A stretch of 64,000 nucleotides of DNA from Saturnia japonica (lineage: Eukaryota > Arthropoda > Insecta > Lepidoptera > Saturniidae). The notes below the pieces were generated by a model. The model saw only the letters and a program-made list of their open reading frames with translations, ran no database searches and was not told the origin of the DNA. Shown here one piece after another: positions 13,401 through 22,409 of this stretch. Position 1 is the first letter of the stretch, and each line of letters opens with the position of its first letter. The position numbers were made by a program, and so were the translations under genes. The stretch covers positions 6,193,190 through 6,257,189 of the forward strand of contig CM065311.1 of assembly GCA_033032175.1 (NCBI GenBank). The letters run 5' to 3'.

Positions 13401-16400
13401 TGGAAAAAAGCAGCTGATTTAAGCACTGAAATACTAAAGAAGCTTGAAAACGATGGCTTAGATATTATGATGTGTCGTTCTCAAGGTTATGATAATGCTG
13501 CAGTTATGAGTGGAGTGCAAGCTATTATAAAAGAAAAAAAACAATAAAGCAATTTTTATTGGTTGTATAGATCATTCAATTAATTTATGTGGCCAACATT
13601 CGTTCGCACAAAATGTGACTTCTGTTACATTTATCGGAGCAGTGGAAACAATATTTAACTTTTTTTCAACTTCTACAAGCCGTTGGGAAGTGCTCCTCAA
13701 TCACAGCAAAGCATCTGTTAAAAGACTTTCGACAACGCGCTGGAGTGCTCATTATGGTGCAGTAAAAGTATTGGCTGAAAATTTTGATGGGATAATATCT
13801 ACAATTGAGGAACTATGTGACCAAGACGTAAATTTAGAAAGTAGGGGTGCTGCACAAAATCTTATGCCTGCTGTGTGCAATTTCTCATTTCTTTGTTTTC
13901 TTTTCTTTTGGAATGATGTGCTAAGGGAAGTGAACAATGCTCAGATAGCATTACAAAGTAAAGGTTTATGTGTTAATGAAATAATCATAAAACTAGAAGC
14001 ACTTCGTCTATTCATTGGAGAGAAAAGGTTGCATCTAGCAGAAGAGGCAATAGATTTTGCTGTACAAAAATCGGAAAAATACAACATTTCGATGGAACGA
14101 CGAATTCGTCGCAAGAAACGCATGCCCGGTGAGTTAGCATCGTCCACCGATGCTGGACTTACACTTAGAGCGGAACTTCAAAAGGACATGTTAGAATGTC
14201 TTGACAGATTCAATATTGAACTCGAAACAAGAGTAAAGTTCATTAAAGACGTAGCTTCATTGTTTGAGGTTGTGCAGTCAAAGACCTTGCTTTCGGCAAA
14301 CACTGAACAGTTAAAATTTGCTATATCAAAATTTACTAACCTTTACGATTAAGTATCAGAAACAGAACTCCTTTTAGAAATACCAAGATTGAGAAGACAT
14401 TTAAAAGCAGCTAATATTACTGTCTCTAATTGGGTGACACTGGACTTTTTGAAATTTATTGTGGAATGGGATTTTACAGAATCTCTTCTGAATCTAAGGG
14501 TCGCACTAAAGTTATATAATAATATGTGCATCAGTTGCTTCATGTGAGAGAAGTTTCAGCAAATTAAAATTAATTAAAAATTACTTGCGGTCTACAATGA
14601 CTGAAACCAGGTTAAACAATCTTGGTATTTTAACGATAGAACATGAAGCAACACAAAATATAAATTTTGAAGACGTGATTTCGGAGTTTGCTAGTGTCAA
14701 AGCTAGAAGGAAGAAATTTTATTTTTTAACAAAGTAATTTGTTTCACATAATATTCAAATATTTGTAATAGGTACTCATATTTTAATAAAAAGTAAATGA
14801 TTATAACTTTTTTTATTTTAACAGTTTCGATTGAGTTTTGGGGTGACACCTATAAAATCTGCCCCGGGTGCCACCTATGCTAGCTACGCCACTGCTCCCA
14901 TGATTAATCTGTTTTAAAAGTCAGTTGCTAAGCCACATGCTATAAAGTACATTAATAAAGGGAAAAAACATAAGATTAATTATTACAGTGATAAAATACT
15001 ACAGTAGGAAAATATTAAAGGTTGCAGGTAAACCTTAAAAGCAGTAGGGGAAAAACCTGTGAGCGGTAAATTGAACCCAAATTAGTTTAGTGGAACCACA
15101 AACTTTGTACAAAAGCAATGTATGATATAATGGGGAAAAATGTTTCATGCGCCAGAATAAGCAACATTGTTATGTTTTTATTCATTTATTTTCTCATAAC
15201 TTTTGTTATTATAGACAGTTTTGCAATTTTATTTATTAGATTTATTAAAATAATGAAACTATTAGATTTATGTATGGACACATAGTTAGTTGTAACATTT
15301 AATAACATTTTAGCTAAAATAAATAGTTAAAAATATAAAGTTGTTGTTTTCTCATTTCTACTTTTGTTGTATGCATCATTTTTCCCACTAAGGCTTCAAT
15401 TGTTTATTTATTTAAACTTTACACTATTAATTACAGATCCAATCAAACAATAAAATTATGTGATCAGTACAAAGGATGTCCTTATTGCTAAAAGCAATTT
15501 CTTCAAGGCAACCTTTGGAAGGATATGTTTCAGAGAGAAAATTAGGGGTAGTATTGGGTGTAATGAGCCACTATAACATAATGTTATGTATGTAATACTG
15601 TTATGTTGTACTGTTATGTTAAGCCAGTATGAAATATATACTACATTATTATTATTTATAAATATAATATGAACAAAATATAATTGAAATACATATTCTG
15701 TAATATTAATTGTTCAGCTAAATTAAAAGTTTCAAGGTACATAGTTGGAAAATTTTCAAACCAAAAGTTATTTTTTAATAATAACTAAACAATGACATAT
15801 TGATCCAATGAGACTCGAGCAATAATCATGCCCTAAGTTTTTTTTTCGCTTTTATTGTTGTGTAAAATTCTGTACAGAATAAAATCATGAGGAAAAATAT
15901 GACATACCACTATCTGAGTAATGAAAGTTTTCTAAAAATTTTAGGCATTCTTCCAGTCCTGCAAATATGGTGAATTCTCCTTGGAATGGATTTGTGCGAA
16001 AAAATAAATCAAAAACAGCAACATCATTAACTTTGCCCGATTTCCAGTATGCATATGCCATAGTTATTTGGTAAAAATCTGAAAATTTATACAATATTAC
16101 TTTTTACACTCACAGTTTTATAGAAATTATAATTAATTAATTATATTATGAAAATCAGGCAACTGACTGGCATTTATATTTATTGAAGTAAATTGTATCA
16201 CAAACTTGACATTCTAAAATAAAACTGATGGAAAATTTTACCAAGAATTGATAGACATATTGGTCAAATAAATATTTAAAAACTTAAAAATTATAATTAC
16301 ATTATTATACAATTTTAAATGGAATGATATCCACCATTGAGATTAATAGGTACATTATTTAAACAGTTTAGAGAGGTCTAAGTTAATCTTAATTATATAA

Positions 16401-17101
16401 TTGTTTATGAAACTATATAATTAAAATGAATATTATAAATCTTACACCTTAATACAACCATTATCATAGAATAAAATTGTATCTTATCATTGCACCATTA
16501 AAATATCATTAAAATATCTGCTTGGTAGTGATATTTTATCTTTATAACACTTATTGGAATAAGTAATTAGTAGTTCTTTATTTGAATTATTTTTCGTGTT
16601 CTAATACAATTATTTCCACATCGTTTTCTTTATACTTTATATTTTAGCTAAATCTCCTTACATTTTCTAGATTTTAAGTTAAATAAATGAATAGATAAAT
16701 AATTTTGCAAAAGTTTTAATTTATTTAAAAATATACAAGCAAAAAATATGATAAAAATGTTAAAGTGATATACAACATAATAACATATAATAATATTAAA
16801 AAAATATTTTTCTGACAACTATATAAAATAAGCATTAAGCAAACTAACGTACTTGAGTTTAATTACAGCAACAGTTACTATAAACAAGCATGATATTATA
16901 ATAAATTAATTTTCACTGGATCTTTTAATTTGCCTACCTATCATTTAAATGGTAAGAATAAATTTGTTTTTGTTTTAACATATTTTAGCCACTCAAGTCA
17001 GTAACTAAAGTACTAATATTTATACAAACTACGTTTATATAAAATATAATTTTTTACTCACCAGTTAATAAAGGTTGAACAATACCATTTTGTCGTGCCA
17101 T
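4350..17101 (-). CDS. NAPRT: nicotinate phosphoribosyltransferase, first three coding exons (gene continues beyond position 1)
   Basis: NAPRT is the cytosolic first enzyme of the Preiss-Handler route. It joins nicotinate to PRPP, with ATP, to give nicotinate mononucleotide for NAD synthesis. Three exons join in matching phase (40, 171 and 127 nt; phases 1, 1 and 2) to encode about 112 residues. The start [13 protein letters not shown] runs into the family's [15 protein letters not shown] segment, then [20 protein letters not shown], then [16 protein letters not shown] and EEGSVVFPR. These match the N-terminal domain in order, from my memory of the family. The enzyme is usually near 530-560 residues, so about 80% is missing and should lie to the left. 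Intron 2 is 11.4 kb and filled by nested transposons; intron 1 is 983 bp. No break is visible in the exons, so the gene looks functional. Confidence 0.9.
4549..5660 (+). repeat. degenerate LINE-like repeat, copy 1
   Basis: It starts with CTGACCCGCGTAACTATGTC and ends near TTTATAATGTTAGTATAGAT, a tail common to several repeats in this window. Related copies lie at 55516-56190 and 59113-59787, which lack roughly 350 bp of the interior. No coding is left. The 80-bp LINE insertion at 5416-5495 sits inside it. It lies in NAPRT intron 2. Confidence 0.65.
5416..5495 (-). mobile_element. 80-bp 5'-truncated Jockey-type LINE insertion
   Basis: Only the last 70-odd bases of the 3' UTR plus an 8-base tail are present, as a T-run at 5416. 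The 12-bp direct repeat CTCCTATTGGTC flanks it at 5404-5415 and 5496-5507. The homologous repeats near 56030 and 59620 have a single copy of this sequence and no insert, so they act as empty sites. Confidence 0.9.
5930..7109 (-). mobile_element. RTE-clade LINE remnant interrupted by the hAT element
   Basis: Read on the minus strand, the endonuclease part gives GDFNANIG next to the hAT end, then [16 protein letters not shown] and [14 protein letters not shown], in the order of the RTE endonuclease. Further left come the RT motif [14 protein letters not shown] and [12 protein letters not shown], then a decayed GHL..KDKKWTY segment typical of the RTE C-terminus. Stops, frameshifts and at least one internal deletion make it dead. 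Its start continues across the hAT for about 20 bp at 14895-14915, completing LIMGDFNAN. It is older than the hAT and lies in NAPRT intron 2. Confidence 0.8.
7110..8351 (+). other. hAT 5' noncoding region
   Basis: This is AT-rich DNA between the left inverted repeat and the transposase start. The hairpin GGGTGTCACCC / GGGTGACACCC at 7151-7180 may be a subterminal site for transposase binding. No other gene is visible. Confidence 0.5.
9410..9608 (+). repeat. Copia 5' LTR
   Basis: It starts TGTTGGCATTACG and ends AATCACA, with TG..CA borders. It contains AATAAA in CAATAAAAAACTT. It is preceded by AAAAT and matches the 3' LTR apart from one visible base. Confidence 0.95.
9609..9646 (+). other. 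extended primer-binding site: complement of the initiator tRNA-Met 5' half
   Basis: Directly after the 5' LTR comes GGTTATGGGCCCAGC, the primer site type used by Drosophila copia. The match does not stop there. It continues through ACGCTTCCACTG and ACTCTGCT to the 5' terminus of the initiator tRNA as I remember it, 37 of 39 positions, with one substitution and one missing base. The inverted integrase sequence starts right after. Copia is known to be primed by a 39-nt 5' half of this tRNA, so the stretch reads like a cDNA of the whole primer. Confidence 0.8.
9647..10435 (-). pseudogene. Copia integrase and GAG-pre-integrase domain, inverted and truncated
   Basis: The integrase inserts the element's cDNA into the genome. 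The zinc-binding HHCC part is present (WHIKLGHP and CDICTRAK). Core motifs [17 protein letters not shown] and [16 protein letters not shown] keep the D, D and E residues. The protein ends just after LLFDS, where the frame runs into the tRNA-complementary stretch and stops near 9604. The C-terminal third is gone. It reads opposite to its own RT, so it cannot be made as part of a normal polyprotein from this copy. Confidence 0.88.
10436..10620 (-). pseudogene. Copia protease remnant
   Basis: In a frame different from the gag zinc-knuckle ORF, the minus strand reads [14 protein letters not shown]. The usual Copia protease motif is a DSGxSSHM-like active site. Here the catalytic Asp position is Asn and a frameshift separates protease from gag. 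In-frame stops follow. The protease is therefore not expected to work. Confidence 0.65.
10551..11280 (-). pseudogene. Copia gag with three CCHC zinc knuckles, inverted, N-terminus missing
   Basis: The upstream part (11280-10913) reads [18 protein letters not shown] and then [17 protein letters not shown], the UBN2-type gag of Copia elements. It starts abruptly at the inversion border, so the first ~50 residues are lost. After a frame change come three tandem C-x2-C-x4-H-x4-C knuckles: [28 protein letters not shown] and [14 protein letters not shown]. Each is followed by Tyr-Phe. Gag forms the particle and the knuckles bind RNA; the copia gag I remember has one knuckle, so three is notable. 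Confidence 0.82.
11303..12778 (+). CDS. Copia reverse transcriptase and RNase H (intact part)
   Basis: It is open for 491 codons after an in-frame TAA at 11300. It starts with [11 protein letters not shown], the usual RT beginning. RT motifs follow: [44 protein letters not shown] and the catalytic HVDDGILLG. RNase H motifs are [30 protein letters not shown] and [11 protein letters not shown], ending ADLLTKPL. The enzyme copies element RNA into DNA and removes the RNA. No ATG of its own is expected, since it is normally the end of a gag-pol polyprotein; an internal ATG lies at 11555. Downstream the polypurine tract AGAGGGGTG touches the 3' LTR. Confidence 0.9.
   Translation, partial: EAITGEDREKWLKAIEEEKLSLLENNTWETVSSVPENKKIFTSRWVLKIKDNGKFKARLVIRGFEQKEGIDYNETYSPVINSSPLRILFTLAQNKNFVMKTFDIKTAFLYGELDEDIYMYPPEGMENIKEICKLKKALYGLKQAPRKWNKTLTEFLHEEGLKQLQTEACIFKNDNNTIYLGIHVDDGILLGKDEEVVEKLLYKIKNHFNTTIEINPSKYIGIEIVRTKNNLKLKQEGMINKLLDNYNLNDAKIAKTPIDTIKTDKDRSQNIKFPFKQLLGSLTYIANKTRPDISFAVNNCSRNTENPTEADVINIKRILRYLKGTKEKGLEYLKKDEQYKLTAFCDSDYAGDTETRRSTTVYIIYFCGCPISWCTRKQPVVALSTTEAEYIAAAEFVKELLYLKSVCKELLNVSVNVELHVDNQSAITLINTGVLNRCSKHIDVRYKFIHEKVSNGELKVIYCPTDQQIADLLTKPLNNTKFKYLLSKIVN
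13022..13229 (+). repeat. Copia polypurine tract and 3' LTR
   Basis: The polypurine tract AGAGGGGTG is at 13022-13030 and the LTR is 13031-13229. The LTR is followed by the target duplication AAAAT at 13230-13234. The same orientation as the 5' LTR shows that only the interior was inverted. Confidence 0.92.
14903..15907. other. NAPRT intron 2, right part
   Basis: The first ~15 bases finish the RTE fragment. The rest is AT-rich with no gene. A short repeated TGTTATGT pattern lies at 15575-15625. Confidence 0.5.
15908..16078 (-). CDS. NAPRT: NAPRT exon 2
   Basis: The acceptor is AAATTTTCAG|ATTTTTACC and the donor is GATAGTG|GTATGTC, both read on the minus strand. It encodes [15 protein letters not shown] through [17 protein letters not shown]. 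Phases 1 and 1 fit its neighbours. Confidence 0.9.
16079..17061 (-). other. NAPRT intron 1
   Basis: This is a very AT-rich intron of 983 bp with a clear donor and acceptor. No transposon or other gene is recognised in it. Confidence 0.75.
17062..17101 (-). CDS. NAPRT: NAPRT exon 1 (start codon)
   Basis: The ATG is at 17101-17099 and encodes [13 protein letters not shown] plus the first base of an Asp codon. The donor reads ACTG|GTGAGT on the minus strand. The PLLTD joint produced by splicing to exon 2 is the usual start of the NAPRT catalytic domain. Confidence 0.88.
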
Positions 17102-17496
17102 TTTATTTTTATTTACAAAATTTTCACAAGACATTTTTGCGTAAGTTCAAAGTTAGTACAGCACAAGCAAGGACGTCAGGACCGTACGTTAACAATCCAA
17201 CGACTAAATCAACTAAATGTATTTTCATCGTGAATTCGTGACCAAAGATTTCGTTATCAGCACGCCAAACAATAAGTAATGATAACTTCTGCGCATGCTT
17301 ATTGTATAAATTCTTTATCCAATCTATCAATGAAGGTAAAAATATTTATGGAGTTGGACTTGTCATCACTTATCAATTGAGCAATGAAGACTTTTTGAAG
17401 GTCAAACCTATCAAAATTTGTTACTTTTAACCATGAATTAACCAGAAGGACGTTTATCTTTATTTTGACATATCCCCAAATCATTTGGATATATCA
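17102..17496 (-). promoter_or_regulatory. probable NAPRT 5' UTR and promoter
   Basis: The stretch lies between the NAPRT start codon and a MITE 400 bp upstream. TGCGCATGC at 17290-17298, about 190 bp from the ATG, resembles an NRF-1 site, often found at housekeeping promoters. No TATA box is convincing. A short upstream open frame is present on the minus strand but looks like noncoding leader. Confidence 0.35.
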
Positions 17497-17504
17497 CCAC
17501 ATAC

Positions 17505-18279
17505 TAGGGATATTTATTCGACATACATCGATGAATCGAATTTACTCGATGTTTATAGTACAGTACAACGAATCGATACGATGCTTTGAAAAACTGTTGA
17601 TATACTCGATATATCGATGTATTATCATAAAACATTGAATCAATGGAAACCAGTTAATTATATATATTTATCACTGTTTCAGTTTATCTCGAACAATAGG
17701 GGGTAAATACATAATCTAAGGCCCTATATAGTTACTAATCGTAAAAAATATTTCGGTCAAAAAAACTTCAATTTATATTTTATTTTTTTTAATTATCGTA
17801 TTTAGGCATTTTAAACACCCGTCATTTTGGCGCGCTATCGTCACGTCATAGTATTGGACCACAACACCAATACAACTAAACTTGTTAAGAATACTGTGTA
17901 CTTTATTCCATTTTTTTTTTTTTCGCCTTTTATATTATGGGCAATGTATGATACCAGGCATTCTATGGAACTGACTGTGTTTTTTTTAATCAACTGAATT
18001 AGCTAAGGTTTGCATGAAATTTCGTTTTTTTCTGTTAGTTACATAGATTCCTTGAACATACCTTAACACACAATAAGCGTGCGGACAAGAAAAGTGGTGT
18101 TGTAGGAGTAATAGATAATTTATATTTGTGGTTTGTTTGTATGGAGTACTATGGAGTGTCAGGGAGCTGACTACAGCTTTATGATGCAATGTTAGAAAAA
18201 TTCTCGATTTTGCGAAAACATCGACGTTCTGACCGATGCATTCAAAAATATCGATGTATTTTCTAAGTGGACATCCCTA
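17505..18279. mobile_element. hAT-type MITE (775 bp, noncoding)
   Basis: The ends are inverted: TAGGGATATTTATTCGACAT on the left, and TAGGGATGTCCACTTAG when the right end is read backwards. Both reach ATACATCGAT within about 30 bases. The 8-bp flanks CCACATAC (17497-17504) and CCACAGAC (18280-18287) differ at one base, matching a hAT target duplication. ATCGAT motifs cluster at both ends. No protein is encoded. Confidence 0.75.
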
Positions 18280-18350
18280 CCACAGACAGAAAACAACAAA
18301 CACAGACTCAAGGAGAGGAAAGTTACTATTTCGTTTAGATAACTTTTTTT

Positions 18351-18640
18351 GTAGCAGTGGGCGATTATGAGTTATCTAATGTCCCTAGTGGTCGTAAGCA
18401 CGACTGCTATGAGCGAGGTCATGGGTTCGAATACCAGATCGAGCAAAGTGTTATTGGGGTTTTCCTATGAAATTCTCAGTAGCAGCTCGGAATTTGGTTT
18501 TGTGCCTGATTAGTCGCAATAGGCTCGCCCCCTATTACATGGGACCTAAAAACATACTCGGCGAACTGTGGGTGTACATTAGTACACCTCTGCCTAACCC
18601 TTCGGGGAATACAGGCGTGATGGTATGCTATGTTAATGTA
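18351..18640 (+). mobile_element. tRNA-derived SINE, copy 1
   Basis: A pol III A-box-like TAGTGGTCGTAAGCACG is followed by the B-box GGTTCGAATACC. The body contains GGCTCGCCCCCTATTACATG and GTACATTAGTACACC. It ends CAGGCGTGATGGTATG. The same body recurs at 62835-63050. Confidence 0.8.
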
Positions 18641-19110
18641 ATCATTCAATTAAGAAGATATCTCAATTATAGCTATTAGTAATCACTAATATTATTCAAT
18701 GATGAGTAATCATTCATAATCAAAGAACCATTAGTAATAATTACTAATATTTCGATGATGAATGATCATTCATAATCGAAGTACCATTAGTAATTGCTAA
18801 TGCTTGGTTACTAATTTGATAAAATGAGTAATTATTTCGAACGAACGACCTTTTCTTTGTTTTTTAGGTAATTGTTGTGTTCTTAGTTTACGACTGTGAC
18901 TTTTTTTAAGGTAATTGTTATGTGTTCTTGTACAGAACTTTGTTTACGACTGCGCGACCCTTTTTTTGTAATTCTTATGTTTTTGTAAACAACCTTGTTT
19001 ACAACTGCGCGACCTTTTTTCCGCTACCCACATTAGTAAATCGATTATGAATTATCACTCATAATTGAATTATCTCAATTTTGAAAAACATTCAGAATTG
19101 AATATCTCGA
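18641..19110. repeat. short tandem repeats
   Basis: At about 18669-18800 two and a half copies of a ~56-bp unit occur, each carrying ATTAGTAAT, TGATGA and CATTCATAATC. At 18845-19020 there are three diverged ~60-bp copies of a unit with TTTACGACTGCGCGACC. No coding is visible. Confidence 0.6.
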
Positions 19111-22100
19111 TTATGTAATTTCCAGTCTGCTTCCCAAAACAATTACTTTTCATAATAATTACCCGTTAAACAGTCTCTAAAAGCACTGACAGTTGGCCAA
19201 CTTTTGAAAATAACCTCTCATAAGGCACAAAGGTGTCAACTATGAGTAAAAATATTCGTGCCTGTTTATATAACATTGGAAAGATAATACATTTTATATC
19301 TTTTCATTCCTCCAACGGGTTTGATTTTAATTTCCAGACTGAATATAAAGATACCTCATCTTTTAAATTAGCACATCGTCTCTTTTGCACAACTGCAAGC
19401 TCTTTATGTTGGTAGAAGTAGAAGGCAGAAGATATCTTCTTTAAAAAGCATTTTTAATGTTGTATAGCATATCCACATGCATTTTAAATCGTCGATCTAG
19501 TAAGGTTGCCAGCTCTACCTGCGTATATGTTGTATTCTGTAAGACCAAATCTTTTTTACAAACTATCAACAGTGTGGTTCGACAGATTAGTAGCATACCA
19601 GCCAGGTGTCGATACTTTTACGCTTACTTACTTTTACTTAACTATGCATTATTTAAAAATAAGACATACAACAAAATTCTTATATTTAAGGTGTAAATCA
19701 AAGTACATAAACAGTTTTAGGTCAAAAACGTTTAAAAAAAATTTAAAATCCTATTTCCTCTAGCGGCAATTTTTATCCCACAGTGTGCCGTATTGGTGAG
19801 AAATTCACATAATGATACGTTCTCAGAATCAGATAAATACCACTATACTTACTTATATAGATTGTTTTCTAGGATTTAGAGCAAGAACAACATTGCTTAG
19901 ATGATTATACATTTTATTTCCAGAAAATATGATTTAGTAGTTATGTTCAAACAATTACTTAAAAAATATTTTCTCAACATATAATTTCCTGAAGCAGTGA
20001 CCTTTGTGGTAGCATTTCAAAACAACCTCGAATTAAGTTCAAAGGTGGCAACTATGTATAGAACACTGGCGCCCGTTTCTATATCGTGGGAAAATGATTT
20101 TAATATATTCCATCCTATTCCCATCTTTTTATTAGGTTCAATTATAATGAACAAATGCGATATGACGTCACATACTGTAAGGTAAACTTTTAATTAAAAC
20201 CAGAGGTTGTTACGACTTCAAATCATGCTTTTACTGCATAATATGAAATCCTTCAAGAATTGAAAATTATTCACAAATGTGGAATTTTAACCGGCTATGA
20301 GCGAGAACCTATCCGAGTACTTTTCACCCATTCTTACTCGATACTCGGTCACTATGAATTGATGCCAAAATTAGTTGGTACCGAAATGTAAATATCTAGT
20401 ATGTACGTGTATTTACACGATCCATCCCTAGTCAATTTCAGTTATTTTGCAGTGACTCGCCGCGCGAATTTTGTATCGCTTGACTATTATTTAACTAATA
20501 TCTGGAAAGCTATTATTCTGTATTCGTGTATCATAATATATTAGTTCGCGGCTCGTATTATAATACATGTACCTATTACGAATATATTCCTTACACCTCT
20601 AGTTGTCATTGTCAATGAAATATTTTGTGTGTTAAGTAGTAGTCTAAAGTCTTGCGCAAAGTATATCACTGAAAAGAAAACAGTGATATATATCTTTTCA
20701 ATGAAAGATATATATCTCTCTTTTATATCTCGCTCAGAGCGAGAGATATCGGGCTCACTGATGTAATGATTTACAGAGCTGTTTGGTTGATAAAGAGCGA
20801 GGTATATCTTACAAAAACAAATCTTACGATTTACAAAAAAGTATAAAATTATTGTCAACTATTTTGTTTAGAATAGAGATATCTTGGAAAATATTATTCA
20901 TACATTTGATTTCCATCATTCTTAACAATTAGCAGGCTAAAGTATGTCAATCTAGAAATGCAAAAGTATGTATTAAAGAGATAGTCAAATTATTATTTTA
21001 AAACCTGTAATAACAACAATAAAACTGAAGAAGATCGTGTGAGTAACAAAATATCTTAGCGTATTTTATAATCAGTGGCCATGGCTACATTTATATTGAT
21101 TTGAATTGAAATAATGTATATGTACATTATCTACCTTAAAATATAAACATGTATTAAGTCAATATTTTTTTACAAATTTGCTAGTCACTTTAGAAAGTTT
21201 TTTATCTATATGTACCTAATAATAAACACAATCCGATAATATATAATAACGATAATTCTTTTTAGCGATACGAAGTTCAAAGTGCATGGGTCAAATCACG
21301 CGTGACATTAAACTAAATTCAAAATTAGAAATACTGAAACAAAAACCCTTAAAAATAAAAACACTTTAAACTATATAAATACATGACACGGTAATTACGT
21401 AACCAATATTGTGCTTTATTATCAAGGTGTAACATAAGTTTTCTTATAATCATTAGTACCCGATCGCCTTTCCGCTCTCGGCTTGTTGGATCGAATTAGC
21501 TACCTATCTCTTTCTTAAGTAAGAATGTGGTGTATCTTTTTATTCAACTGATCTGAATCGCTCTGATTATATCTGAACGAACATTATTACTGAGAGCTAA
21601 AGAGCTAAAGATATACTTTACAAACAAGTGAGCTACTGATATACTCGCTCTTTTGTCGGGATTATATATCTTCTAATCTTTCGCTCGCGAGCGACACAAC
21701 TCTATTATGTAGGGGTTTTTGGCGGGATCTTGAAGTGACATGTTGTGGTTTTTATTTCTAACTCAATAACTTAGATTTTTGACCCTATATTATGTAATAT
21801 TGGTGGAGTTTTGCGTGATATACTTTGGTTTTTTTGCATATGTGAAGTGGATTATAAATATAAGCTGAAAGCATTCATTCCGAGATCCCACAAAAACTTT
21901 CTAGAAAGTTCTAACAAGGGAGCCATCATCTTGTTAGGATTCTGATCGTCATAACACATGACACTATAATTCACTCCATAATGGCAGTAATGGTCTTCAT
22001 TAAAGAGGACCGGTTGCCAAGTTAGGAAGAAGAAGAAGAAAAAGAGTGTTATGTATCGGAATAATTATTACTTTTAATTGTGATAAATATAAAAATTATT

Positions 22101-22138
22101 TAATAGGACTGTTTCAAGATATATCAGTTAATGTTATT
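19111..22138. other. AT-rich stretch without a recognised gene
   Basis: No exon is supported. Near 20680-20760 and 21590-21690 there are opposing GATATATATC and GAGCGAG/CTCGCTC motifs, possibly the ends of an old foldback element. The rest is unremarkable. Confidence 0.4.
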
Positions 22139-22409
22139 ATTTACTAGCTTGGTGTATTATTGGATATACACAGATAGATCTCGGAATACGACAAACCAAA
22201 AGAAAACCAAGATGGGTTTTATTATATCTGTAGGATAATACTGGTTAAATTATGGCTTTAACCGGGATACAAAGTACCCTATGTGTTATTCCAGATCATA
22301 GACTATCTGTCTGCCAAATTTCATTCAAATCCCTTCAGCCGTTTTTGCGTAATTGAGTAACAAACATCTAAACATACACACTTTCACATTTATTATATTA
22401 GTAGGATAG
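22139..22409 (+). repeat. LINE-tail-like interspersed repeat
   Basis: It contains CGACAAACCAAAAGAAAACC, shared with the repeats near 38260 and 40710, then CAAATTTCATTCAAATC, and ends TTTATTATATTAGTAGGAT. This is the tail type common in lepidopteran genomes, from memory. Confidence 0.6.

Larger units (their letters stand above)
8352..14737 (+). pseudogene. hAT transposase, TTF zinc-finger/DUF4371 type, broken
   Basis: The gene would encode roughly 850 residues of a cut-and-paste transposase. In order it shows a basic N-terminus ([18 protein letters not shown]), a TTF-type finger region ([25 protein letters not shown]), a DUF4371/RNase H-like part ([38 protein letters not shown]) and the C-terminal hAT dimerisation segment ([26 protein letters not shown]). 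Damage seen: in-frame TAA at 8580 and 8673, an extra base near 9372, a frameshift near 13410, stops near 13543 and 14350, and a frameshift near 14524. The Copia element interrupts it between 9409 and 13230. Dropping the insert and one AAAAT copy joins HLK to YQLVNEIK in frame. Confidence 0.85.
7110..14894 (+). mobile_element. hAT DNA transposon split by a Copia element
   Basis: The perfect 15-bp inverted repeat CAGTGGCGTAGCTAG stands at 7110-7124 and, inverted, at 14880-14894. The 8-bp target duplication is CTCCCGTG (7102-7109) against CTCCCATG (14895-14902), one base apart. A G-run follows the left end at 7124-7135. A 12-bp-stem hairpin lies at 7151-7180, and a related CCCCGGGTG.CACC sequence lies near the right end. 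Without the 3.8-kb Copia insert and its duplicated target, the element is about 3.96 kb. The transposase it carries is the zinc-finger (ZMYM1-like) hAT type. Confidence 0.92.

Noticed and set aside
18641..19020. CRISPR-like array
   Set aside because: The genome is eukaryotic, and the units are diverged head-to-tail tandem repeats without unique spacers.
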